Assembly: GCA_019233055.1 (NCBI GenBank)
Contig: JAFAMV010000256.1
Coordinates: forward strand, 1-43,680
DNA: 43,680 nucleotides
Origin: Curvibacter sp.
GTDB lineage: Bacteria; Pseudomonadota; Gammaproteobacteria; Burkholderiales; Burkholderiaceae_C
Direction of reading: 5' to 3'
Below are positions 33,280-39,991 of the stretch, piece by piece (within the stretch, counting starts at the first letter, position 1; every line of letters begins with the position of its first letter). The notes under the pieces were generated by a model. The model saw only the letters and a program-made list of their open reading frames with translations, was not told the origin of the DNA and did not search any database. Both the position numbers and the translations under genes were made by a program.

Positions 33280-34341
33280 ATGCAAGGCACCACCCCTACC
33301 TCCCACCTCCTCCGGCTGGCCCTGTCGGCCACGCTGGCCGCCGGCCTCGCGGGCCAGGCACTGGCCGACGGCAAGACGCTGTACGTCGGCATGAACGGCG
33401 GCACCATGGAGAAGGCCTACACCGACTATGTGTTCCCGGCCTTCGAGAAGGCCTACGGCGCCAAGGTGGTGGTGGTGCCCGGCACCTCGGCCGACATCCT
33501 GGCCAAGGCCCAGGCCAACAAGGACCGGCCGCAGATGCACCTGATGTTCCTGGACGACGGCATCATGTACCGCGCCATCGGCATGGGGCTGTGCGAGAAG
33601 CAGCGCCCCAGCCAGGCGCTCAGCGAGATCTACCCGGCCGCCCACCTCAAGGGCGATCTGGCCACCGGGGTCAGCCTGGGCCTGACCGGACTGGCCTACA
33701 ACAAGAAGATGTTTGCCGACAAGGGCTGGGCCGCGCCCACCTCGTGGATGGACCTGGCCGACCCCAAGTACAAGGGCAAGGTGGTGTTCCAGTCGATGCC
33801 CTCGTCCAGCTTCGGTCTGCATGGCTTTCTGATGTTCAACCGCATCCAGGGCGGCAACGACCGCAATGTCGAGCCCGGCTTCAAGGCCTGGCCGACCACC
33901 GTCGGTCCCAATGTGCTCGAGTACATCCCCAGCTCGGCCAAGATCGCCGAGATGGTGCAGACCGGCGAGGCCGCGATCTTCCCGCTCACCCCCACCACCG
34001 TGGCGGCGATGAAGCTCAAGGGGGTGCCGGTCGAGTATGCGCAGCCCAAGGAAGGCGCGGTGGTGCTCATGACGGCCCAGTGCGTCATCGCCCACAACAG
34101 CGAGCCCGAGCTGACGCAGAAGCTCGCCGAATTCCTGCTCTCGCCACTGGCCCAGGCCAATGTGCTGCAGTTCGGCGCCCAGATCCCCACCAACCCCAAG
34201 GCCCCGGTGGTCGGCGACGGCATCGAGCAGGTGCGCCAGATCAACGCCTATATGAAGAACGCCGTCACCCTCGACTGGGACGCGGTCAACGAACAGCGCC
34301 CGGCCTGGAACGCGCGCTGGAACCGGACGATCGAGCGCTGA
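33280..34341 (+). CDS. ABC transporter substrate-binding protein (PotD-like)
   Basis: A 353-residue periplasmic binding protein with signal peptide (LLRLALSATLAAGLAGQALA, cleavage about residue 29) and the group 1 fold of spermidine/putrescine-like receptors: TLYVGMNGGTMEKAYTDYVF, GLTGLAYNKKMF, WMDLADPKYKGKV and EKGAEA-like hinge segments. AGGAGC lies seven bases before the ATG. It is the last gene of the importer operon. Its final 28 codons lie in an 86-bp sequence repeated after hipA; the stop here is TGA, contributed by the cassette side, whereas the distal copy ends TAA. Confidence 0.93.
   Translation: MQGTTPTSHLLRLALSATLAAGLAGQALADGKTLYVGMNGGTMEKAYTDYVFPAFEKAYGAKVVVVPGTSADILAKAQANKDRPQMHLMFLDDGIMYRAIGMGLCEKQRPSQALSEIYPAAHLKGDLATGVSLGLTGLAYNKKMFADKGWAAPTSWMDLADPKYKGKVVFQSMPSSSFGLHGFLMFNRIQGGNDRNVEPGFKAWPTTVGPNVLEYIPSSAKIAEMVQTGEAAIFPLTPTTVAAMKLKGVPVEYAQPKEGAVVLMTAQCVIAHNSEPELTQKLAEFLLSPLAQANVLQFGAQIPTNPKAPVVGDGIEQVRQINAYMKNAVTLDWDAVNEQRPAWNARWNRTIER
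34254..34339 (+). repeat. 86-bp direct repeat, proximal copy (3' end of the binding-protein gene)
   Basis: Bases 34254-34339 are identical at all 86 positions to 35930-36015. This copy encodes the last 28 residues of the binding protein (ending ARWNRTIER). The repeats bound the hipBA cassette. Confidence 0.95.
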
Positions 34342-34380
34342 GAAGCGCAGGGGCGGAGTCTGTCGGACTGCCCCGATTTT

Positions 34381-34439
34381 GCAAGTCATGACTTACATAT
34401 CAAGAGATATCTTGATAGTATGCAAGCCATGACTGACAT
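34381..34439 (+). promoter_or_regulatory. hipBA operator array
   Basis: A perfect 8-bp dyad TATCAAGA-GATA-TCTTGATA (34398-34417) lies between two imperfect 18-bp direct repeats, GCAAGTCATGACTTACAT (34381-34398) and GCAAGCCATGACTGACAT (34422-34439), 41 bp apart; the first contains the palindrome AAGTCATGACTT. E. coli HipB binds TATCC-N8-GGATA dyads, so autoregulation by the hipB product is expected. The second repeat overlaps the hipB start. Confidence 0.65.
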
Positions 34440-34698
34440 CATCCGCCTGGCCGATGAGCTCGGACGCCTGCTTCGGGCGCGTCGGGAGGCCTTGCACATG
34501 GGCAAGTCGGAACTGGCCGCGAAAGCAGGCAAGGTCCGCGAAGTCATCTACCGCCTGGAAGCCGGGGAGGACACCACGGTGTCCTCCCTGCTGGCGGTCG
34601 CCGGCGCGCTGGGTCTGGCGCTCCGGCTCGAGCCGACCGGCATGCCGACAGCGGCCGAGGTGTCCGCACGCTTCCTGGACGACGACGATGCTGCCTGA
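34420..34698 (+). CDS. hipB: HipB-like HTH antitoxin
   Basis: A 92-residue XRE-type helix-turn-helix protein: LGRLLRARREALHMGKSELA, then AAKAGKVREVIYRLEAGEDT, then TVSSLLAVAGALGLALRLEP. Starts at 34420 and 34429 are both possible; neither has a ribosome binding site, and a short or leaderless message is possible. It overlaps hipA by 11 bases. HipB proteins bind and neutralise HipA and repress the operon through the dyads upstream. The acidic C-terminus (FLDDDDAA) is the expected flexible tail. Confidence 0.87.
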   Translation: MQAMTDIIRLADELGRLLRARREALHMGKSELAAKAGKVREVIYRLEAGEDTTVSSLLAVAGALGLALRLEPTGMPTAAEVSARFLDDDDAA

Positions 34699-35920
34699 GA
34701 AGATCCGCCTGCTGGACATCGCCATCGGTCACACAGCCCAGGCCGGGCAACTGCTGCGAAGCTCGGGCTATGAATTCCGCTACCTGCAACCGGACCCGGA
34801 ACAGGCTGCCGTGGCCTTGCTCATGCCACCCCGCCAGCGCCTCACCTGGCAGGACGGCGACCTGTTCCCGCCGATGGATCAGAACCTGCCCGAAGGCGAT
34901 CTGTTCATGCGAATCCGGGCGCTGTTTCCCAAGCAGCCCATGACCCCCATGCACATGCTCGCCCTGGTCGGGCGCAATGGCATCGGACGCCTCGGCTTCA
35001 GCCTGCCGGACCAGGCTCCTCCCTCTGTGCCGCGCATCCTGAGCAAGCGAGAATTGCTCAGTACAGCCTACACAGCAGAGACCTTCAATGAACTCGTGTC
35101 GGCCTACCTCAGCACAGGGGCCGGAATTTCGGGTGTGCAGCCGAAAATCATGGTGCCGGACCGGCCCACCATCCCGATTCCCTCGCTCATCGTGAAAGCC
35201 GGTAGCCCGGCCTATCCTGGACTGGCTGCCAACGAGTTCCTCTGCCTGAGCGCCGCCCGGCATGCGGGCATCGAGGTGCCCTCCTTCGCCTTGTCGGATG
35301 ACGGGCAGATGCTGGTGCTCGACCGATTCGACCTGGCCGTGGGGGCCGACGGCCGCATGGAACGGCTGGGCTTCGAAGACATCGCAGCGCTGGCGGGGTT
35401 GCGGGTGCGTGACATTCTTTCCGACCGCAAATACCAGGGCAGCTATCAGCGGGTGGCCGAACTGCTGCGCCAACTCCATTTGCACAGCCACAATCTGCAC
35501 CGCTTTTTTGAACAGGTGGTGTTCTCCGTCATGGTGCGCAACGGCGATGCCCATTTGAAGAATTTCGGACTGCTCTACCGCTCCGACGCCGACATCTGGC
35601 TGGCCCCGATGTTCGACGTCGTGACCACCAGCATCTATCCCTACACCCAATACCCTGGCGGCCCCCTGCTGGAAGACCGGACACTGGCACTCAAGCTCTT
35701 CGCTGGACGACACCGGACACGGGCCTATCCAACGACCGAGGAGTTGCTGGACTTCGGCCGTCGGGTCTGTGGCGTGCCTCAGCCCGCTGCGGTGCTGCAG
35801 CGGATCGCCGAAGCCATGCGAAAAACCTTGGCCGAGGCGCAGGGAGACAGCCGTGTGCCGGCGACATTGCAGACCCGCATGGCCCAAGCCTGGGAAGACG
35901 GGTGCGCCTATGCAAGATGA
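34688..35920 (+). CDS. hipA: HipA-family serine/threonine kinase toxin
   Basis: A 410-residue HipA kinase, slightly shorter than E. coli HipA (440). Visible parts: N-terminal subdomain (1-110), gly-rich ATP loop GISGVQPK (146-153), LVLDRFD (209-215), catalytic loop NGDAHLKNFG (285-294, catalytic Asp287) and the metal-binding MFDV (308-311, Asp310). All kinase residues are present, so it is likely active. HipA kinases phosphorylate aminoacyl-tRNA synthetases and cause growth arrest; the target here is unknown. Downstream of its stop the 86-bp repeat begins within ten bases. Confidence 0.9.
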   Translation: MLPEKIRLLDIAIGHTAQAGQLLRSSGYEFRYLQPDPEQAAVALLMPPRQRLTWQDGDLFPPMDQNLPEGDLFMRIRALFPKQPMTPMHMLALVGRNGIGRLGFSLPDQAPPSVPRILSKRELLSTAYTAETFNELVSAYLSTGAGISGVQPKIMVPDRPTIPIPSLIVKAGSPAYPGLAANEFLCLSAARHAGIEVPSFALSDDGQMLVLDRFDLAVGADGRMERLGFEDIAALAGLRVRDILSDRKYQGSYQRVAELLRQLHLHSHNLHRFFEQVVFSVMVRNGDAHLKNFGLLYRSDADIWLAPMFDVVTTSIYPYTQYPGGPLLEDRTLALKLFAGRHRTRAYPTTEELLDFGRRVCGVPQPAAVLQRIAEAMRKTLAEAQGDSRVPATLQTRMAQAWEDGCAYAR

Positions 35921-36017
35921 GTCCCGGAAGAAGAACGCCGTCACCCTCGACTGGGACGCGGTCAACGAACAGCGCCCGGCCTGGAACGCGCGCTGGAACC
36001 GGACGATCGAGCGCTAA
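35910..36017 (+). pseudogene. Duplicated 3' fragment of the binding-protein gene, now in a 35-codon frame
   Basis: An ATG inside the hipA stop region opens a frame MQDESRK that runs straight into KNAVTLDWDAVNEQRPAW and ends NRTIER-TAA, i.e. the last 28 residues of the binding protein in the original frame. It is most simply a relic of cassette insertion; translation by coupling to hipA is possible because the ATG overlaps the hipA end. Confidence 0.7.
35930..36015 (+). repeat. 86-bp direct repeat, distal copy
   Basis: Identical to 34254-34339. It is followed by TAA and then by the marR gene, probably the original sequence downstream of the binding-protein gene. Confidence 0.95.
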
Positions 36018-36029
36018 AACGCCGGCCCT

Positions 36030-36509
36030 TCAGCCTCCGGCGGCAGCCTGCACCAGCCAGCGCCGCAGCACGGCCTCGTCGGCCGCCGACAGGCCTTCCA
36101 GCAGGCGCGCCTCGACCGTCTGCACCCGCAGCCTGCAGGCCTCCAGCAGGGCCAGCCCCGAGGCGCTGACCTCGATGTGCTGGATGCGCCCATGCTGCGC
36201 ATGCGGCGTGCGGCTCACCGCGCCGCTGCGCTCCAGATTGGCCACGATCACGCTGACCGTCTGCGGGGTCAGCAGGGACAGCCGCGCCAGATCGGCGCCC
36301 GAGGCCCCGGGATAGGCCCGCAGCATGGTCAGCACCATGAACTGAGGCAGGGTCAGCCCCAGTTCGTCCAGCGCCCGCTCCATGCGCAGCCGATGCGCCG
36401 CATTCGCCTGACGCAGCAGATAGCCGATATGCCCCTGCTCGCCCCGCTTGCCTTCACCCACTTCGGGCAGCCCGCCGCCCGCCTGCTTCTGTGTCCCGGT
36501 CTTGCGCAT
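36030..36509 (-). CDS. MarR-family transcriptional regulator
   Basis: A 159-residue MarR protein. Helices and wing: GYLLRQANAAHRLRMERALD, LGLTLPQFMVLTMLRAYPGA, SGADLARLSLLTPQTVSVIV (recognition helix), ANLERSGAVSRTPHAQHGR (wing). The start at 36509 follows a run of MarR-like half-sites in the divergent promoter. It is 69 bases from the divergent AhpD-like gene and probably represses it and itself. Confidence 0.9.
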   Translation of the reverse strand: MRKTGTQKQAGGGLPEVGEGKRGEQGHIGYLLRQANAAHRLRMERALDELGLTLPQFMVLTMLRAYPGASGADLARLSLLTPQTVSVIVANLERSGAVSRTPHAQHGRIQHIEVSASGLALLEACRLRVQTVEARLLEGLSAADEAVLRRWLVQAAAGG

Positions 36510-36511
36510 AG

Positions 36512-36550
36512 TGTCAGAGTTCGAATATATTGTCAGAACTTTGATATTGT
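36512..36550. promoter_or_regulatory. Direct repeats and extended -10 between marR and the AhpD-like gene
   Basis: TGTCAGA-N6-ATAT occurs at 36512-36528 and again at 36531-36547, a 19-bp period. An AGTTC/GAACT dyad (36518-36522, 36536-36540 region) overlaps them. On the plus strand TG-A-TATTGT (36542-36550) resembles an extended -10 for the AhpD-like gene. The arrangement suits binding of a regulator such as the divergent MarR protein. Confidence 0.5.
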
Positions 36551-36578
36551 ACCGACACCCCGGAAAGGAACCAGACGC

Positions 36579-37070
36579 ATGTCCAACCCAAGCCTCCACC
36601 CGCCCCGCATGGACTGGGCCCCCTTCGAACAGGCCGCACCCGCCGTGCTGGCCGCCCTGCGCGCGCTGGGCCAGGCCGTCGACGACTCGGGCCTGGAAAA
36701 GCCCCTGACCGAGCTCATCAAGGTCAGGGCCTCGCAGATCAATGGCTGCGCCTTCCGCCTGCAGTACCACCTCAACCTGGCCCGACGCCTGCCCCTGGGA
36801 CAGAGCAAGCTCGACCTGTTGCCGGTCTGGCACGAGGTGGGGATCTACAGTGCGCGCGAACGCGCCGCCCTGGCCTGGACCGAGGCCCTCACGCGCATGG
36901 CCCAGACCGCCATCCCCGACGCACTGCACGACGCGGTGCGGGCCGAGTTCAGCGCCGCCGAGCTGGCCTTCCTGACCAGCGCGGTGGCCGCCATCAACGC
37001 CTGGAACCGCATTGCCGGCGCGCTGCAGTTCAGCCCGCCGATCCCCAAGGCCCAGGAGGTTTCGGCATGA
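36579..37070 (+). CDS. AhpD/carboxymuconolactone-decarboxylase-family protein with altered CXXC
   Basis: A 163-residue all-helical protein. The family core is clear: LIKVRASQINGCAFRLQYHL, then VWHEVGIYSARERAALAWTE. In most relatives this core reads C-A-x-C-x-x-x-H; here the second Cys is Arg (CAFR), while the first Cys and the His remain. The redox disulphide is therefore lost and thiol peroxidase activity of the usual kind is unlikely. AAGGAA lies 12 bases upstream of the ATG. The gene overlaps the following acetyltransferase start by four bases and is divergent from marR. Confidence 0.88.
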   Translation: MSNPSLHPPRMDWAPFEQAAPAVLAALRALGQAVDDSGLEKPLTELIKVRASQINGCAFRLQYHLNLARRLPLGQSKLDLLPVWHEVGIYSARERAALAWTEALTRMAQTAIPDALHDAVRAEFSAAELAFLTSAVAAINAWNRIAGALQFSPPIPKAQEVSA

Positions 37071-37510
37071 ACACCGCACCGCACCGGCTGCAGGAGGTCG
37101 CCAGCGAAGAAGAGCTGTCGGCCTGTTTCGATCTGATGCGGCAGTTGCGTCCGCATCTGGCCGACTCCCAGGAGCTGCGGGCCAGATGGCGCCTGCAGCA
37201 GTCCGAAGGCTACCGTCTCTGGGCCCTGTTCGAGGCCGGCCGGCCGGTGGCGCTGGCGGGTTTCCGGGTGCAGAACAACCTGGTGCATGGCCGCTTCCTG
37301 TATGTCGATGATCTGGTGACCGATCAGAGCCTGCGCAGCGCCGGCCACGGTGCCCGCCTGATGGCCGAACTGAAGCAGGAAGCCGCCCGCCTGGCGTGCG
37401 CCAAGCTGGTGCTGGACACCCCGCTGGCCAATGCCCTGGGTCAGCGCTTCTATTTCCGCCAGGGCCTGCTCGCCAGCGCCCTGCGTTTCAACACGCCGAT
37501 CGCGGCCTGA
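37067..37510 (+). CDS. GNAT-family N-acetyltransferase
   Basis: A 147-residue GNAT protein with the acetyl-CoA-binding strand-loop-helix YVDDLVTDQSLRSAGHGARL followed by MAELKQEA, and the C-terminal ALGQRFYFRQGL. The R/QxxGxG/A loop appears as LRSAGHGARL. Substrate unknown. It begins inside the stop of the AhpD-like gene (ATGA) and is four bases before the next oxidoreductase, so the three form an operon. Confidence 0.85.
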   Translation: MNTAPHRLQEVASEEELSACFDLMRQLRPHLADSQELRARWRLQQSEGYRLWALFEAGRPVALAGFRVQNNLVHGRFLYVDDLVTDQSLRSAGHGARLMAELKQEAARLACAKLVLDTPLANALGQRFYFRQGLLASALRFNTPIAA

Positions 37511-37514
37511 AGCC

Positions 37515-38096
37515 ATGCCTCAGTTGTTGCACCTCATGGCCAGTCCGCGCGGCGAGGCTTCCGAGAGCCGCCAGGCCGCTCGCCAATGGGCCCGGTCATG
37601 GCTGCAGGCCGGCGCAGACCATGCCCTGCGGGAGCGCGACCTCTACCAGCCCCTGCTGCCGCATCCCGATGCGGGCTTTGCCGAGGCCAGCCTGCTCACC
37701 GACGGGCTGCGCGAGGACCGACACCAGTCGGCCCTGGCCCTGTCCGAAACCCTGATCGCCGAACTCGACGGTGCCGACGCGTTGCTGGTCTCCAGCCCGC
37801 TGCACAACTTCATGGTGCCCTCGGCCTTCAAGGCCTGGATCGATCTGGTGCTGCGTCCCCGACGCACCTTTTCCATCACGCCGCAGGGCAAGACCGGCCT
37901 GCTGCGCGACCGCCCGGTGCGCCTGGTCCTGAGCAGCGGTGGACGCCTGGGCGAGGGGCCGGGCGGACAGCCCGACTTCGTCACGCCCTATCTGCGCCAG
38001 GTGTTCGCGACCCTGGGCCTGCGCGATCTGCAGATCGAACTGCTACCCGACCGCAACCGCCGCCATGCGGCGGCACTCAACGCCCGGCCCGGTTGA
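37515..38096 (+). CDS. FMN-dependent NADH-azoreductase/quinone reductase (flavodoxin fold)
   Basis: A 193-residue flavodoxin-fold oxidoreductase of the AzoR/NQO group: N-terminal phosphate-binding loop LLHLMASPRGEASESRQAA, the flavin loop VSSPLHNFMVPSAFKAWIDL and the family segment RPRRTFSITPQGKTGLL. These enzymes reduce quinones or azo compounds with NAD(P)H. Together with the AhpD-like protein and MarR regulator it suggests a response to reactive electrophiles (inference). The last 20 bases overlap the convergent EamA gene. Confidence 0.88.
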   Translation: MPQLLHLMASPRGEASESRQAARQWARSWLQAGADHALRERDLYQPLLPHPDAGFAEASLLTDGLREDRHQSALALSETLIAELDGADALLVSSPLHNFMVPSAFKAWIDLVLRPRRTFSITPQGKTGLLRDRPVRLVLSSGGRLGEGPGGQPDFVTPYLRQVFATLGLRDLQIELLPDRNRRHAAALNARPG

Positions 38097-39009
38097 CCAG
38101 GAACACCCCCGCCACCGCCAGCGCGCCGCCCGCCAACAGGCTGGCGCTGATGGGTTCACCGAGCATCAGCCAGCCGAACAGCACGCTGAACACCGGCACC
38201 AGGTTGTTGAAGATCACGGTGCGGGCCGCGCCCAGCCGGGTGATGCCTTCGTAGTACCAGACGAAGGCGACGGCCGTGCCGATCACCCCCAGGAACAGCA
38301 GGCTGAGGCCCACCGCCGGGGTGAAGGCCTGCCAGTGCACCAGAGGCCATTCAGGCAGGGCGGCCACCCCCAGGAACAAGGTGCCCCACAACGAGGCCAG
38401 CAGGGTGGCCACCAGGGGCGACAGATCGCGCAGCACACGCCGCCCCAGCAGGGTGTAGGCCGCCCAGGCCAGCACCGCGCCCAGCATGCTGAGTTCGCCG
38501 CGCCCCAGGGACTGCCGCAGTTGGCCCAGGTCGCCATGGGTCACCACCACCCACACGCCCAGCAAGGCCAGCGCCATGCCGCCCCAGCGCGACGGCGGGA
38601 GCCGGTCGCCCAGCAGGGCCGCCGCCAGCAGCAGGGTCACCACCGGATTGAGCGCCACGATCAGCGCGGTGCGCCCGGCCGGCAGGAACGACAGCGCACT
38701 GAAGAACAGCAGGTTGTAGGTCAGGATGCCGGTGGCCCCCAGGCCCAGGGTGCCCAGCAGCTGGCGCAGGGTGATGCGGCGCAGCACCCCCAGCCCCTGG
38801 CTGAACTGCAGCACCGCGAGCAGGGCCAGCGAGGCCAGCACATAGCGCGCAAAGGCCGCCGTGGCGGGCGGCAGCTGGGCCGAGACGATGCGGCCGGCCA
38901 CGAAGGTGCCGCCCCAGATGGCAGGCACGCAGATCAGGCGCAGGTAGAGGCCGCCGAGGCCGGAGTCCGGCAGCAGCCCGGTGTCGGGAGAGGTGGCGAT
39001 GGCAGTCAT
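38077..39009 (-). CDS. EamA/DMT-family transporter
   Basis: A 310-residue membrane protein with ten predicted helices in two EamA repeats: LRLICVPAIWGGTFVAGRIV and SFLPAGRTALIVALNPVVTL in the first, LGAVLAWAAYTLLGRRVL and VPVFSVLFGWLMLGEPISAS in the second. Exporters of this family move amino acids, metabolites or drugs; the cargo is unknown. It is divergent from a LysR gene 97 bases away and convergent with the azoreductase gene. Confidence 0.92.
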   Translation of the reverse strand: MTAIATSPDTGLLPDSGLGGLYLRLICVPAIWGGTFVAGRIVSAQLPPATAAFARYVLASLALLAVLQFSQGLGVLRRITLRQLLGTLGLGATGILTYNLLFFSALSFLPAGRTALIVALNPVVTLLLAAALLGDRLPPSRWGGMALALLGVWVVVTHGDLGQLRQSLGRGELSMLGAVLAWAAYTLLGRRVLRDLSPLVATLLASLWGTLFLGVAALPEWPLVHWQAFTPAVGLSLLFLGVIGTAVAFVWYYEGITRLGAARTVIFNNLVPVFSVLFGWLMLGEPISASLLAGGALAVAGVFLVNRAGR

Positions 39010-39050
39010 GGGGGTGGGCAGGATGTAGGGAAATCGAGGCGGAAGCTGTT

Positions 39051-39095
39051 TTCATGCATGAGAATATTTGCAAAATTACTCAAGCTCAAATGAGC
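39051..39095. promoter_or_regulatory. Candidate LysR sites between eamA-like and lysR
   Basis: The AT-rich divergent region holds the palindrome TCATGCATGA (about 39051-39062) and the dyad GCTCA-AA-TGAGC (39084-39095), 12 bases before the LysR start. These are the only clear symmetries in the 97-base gap. Confidence 0.4.
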
Positions 39096-39106
39096 ATTCA
39101 TTCATC

Positions 39107-39970
39107 ATGACCCTGACCCAGCTCGAAGTGCTGATCGCCCTGGCCGAATGCCGGAGCTTCTCGCGCGCGGCCACCCAGCTCGGCATCACCCAGTCGGCGG
39201 TCAGCCATGCCCTGCGTTCGCTGGAAAAACAGTTCTCGGTGAAGCTCGCCTTGCGCGACGCCAGCGGGGTGCACATGACCGATGCCGGTCAACGCCTGCT
39301 GCTCAGGGCCCGCGAGATGACGGCCCTGGCCGGCACCCTGGCCCAGGAGCTGACCGATGCCCGAGAACTCAAGGCAGGCACCCTGCGCATCGGCTCCTTC
39401 GGCCCGACCTCCACCATGCACCTGCTGCCGCCCTGGCTGGCCGCCTTCAAGAAACGCTACCCCGATGTGCGCGTGCGCATCGAAGAGGAAAGCGACGAGG
39501 TGGTGGACCAGTGGCTGCTCGAGAAGCGTGTCGAGCTGGGCTTCGTGATCATGCCCGACGAGCGCTTCGAGACACGGGCCCTGGTGCGCGACGAGTTCGT
39601 CGCCATCCTGCCGGCACGCCATGCGCTGGCCCGCCGGCCCGCCGTGCCCGTCACCGCGCTCAACGGCCTGGATTTCGTGCTATCGGAGGCCGGCGGAGGC
39701 CCCGTCATCGAACCGATCCTGCAGCGCTACGAGGCCCGGCCCCAGGTGCTGTACCGGCTGACCCAGGTGATCTCGATCCTCGAATTCGTGCGCCAGGGCC
39801 TGGGCATCTCGATGGCCGCCCGCCTGGCCCTGCCCGACCCGGCCCCCAAGGGTGTGGTCTACCGCCCTCTGCTGCCGGCCCAGCCGCGCACCGTGGGACT
39901 GGCCTGCCTGCAGCTGGCCCGGCTGTCGCCGCTGGCTCGGGCCTTCTGGGACATGGCGCCGGTGCCGTGA
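39107..39970 (+). CDS. LysR-family transcriptional regulator
   Basis: A 287-residue LysR protein. HTH: QLEVLIALAECRSFSRAATQ, LGITQSAVSHALRSLEKQFS; effector domain from LKAGTLRIGSFGPTSTMHLL, with EEESDEVVDQWLLEKRVELG and GLGISMAARLAL. The start at 39107 gives the standard N-terminus (MTLTQLEVLI). It is divergent from the EamA exporter gene, the classic layout for LysR-controlled exporters. Its stop is 21 bases from the convergent AraC gene. Confidence 0.92.
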   Translation: MTLTQLEVLIALAECRSFSRAATQLGITQSAVSHALRSLEKQFSVKLALRDASGVHMTDAGQRLLLRAREMTALAGTLAQELTDARELKAGTLRIGSFGPTSTMHLLPPWLAAFKKRYPDVRVRIEEESDEVVDQWLLEKRVELGFVIMPDERFETRALVRDEFVAILPARHALARRPAVPVTALNGLDFVLSEAGGGPVIEPILQRYEARPQVLYRLTQVISILEFVRQGLGISMAARLALPDPAPKGVVYRPLLPAQPRTVGLACLQLARLSPLARAFWDMAPVP

Positions 39971-39991
39971 ATCGGGCGCCCGGCCAGGCCG

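Larger units (their letters stand above)
34340..36015 (+). mobile_element. Recombinase-less hipBA cassette bounded by 86-bp direct repeats
   Basis: The unit of 1,676 bp (one repeat copy plus hipB, hipA and their operator) sits precisely at the 3' end of the binding-protein gene and recreates that gene's end on each side. No integrase, transposase or terminal inverted repeat is present. The structure is what integration of a circle by recombination across the 86-bp segment would leave, or a tandem duplication followed by capture. The ancestral gene probably ended TAA as in the distal copy. Confidence 0.65.

Noticed and set aside
34340..36015. Classical insertion sequence or integron cassette
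   Set aside because: No transposase, integrase, terminal inverted repeats or attC-like structure; the 86-bp repeats are far longer than transposon target duplications.
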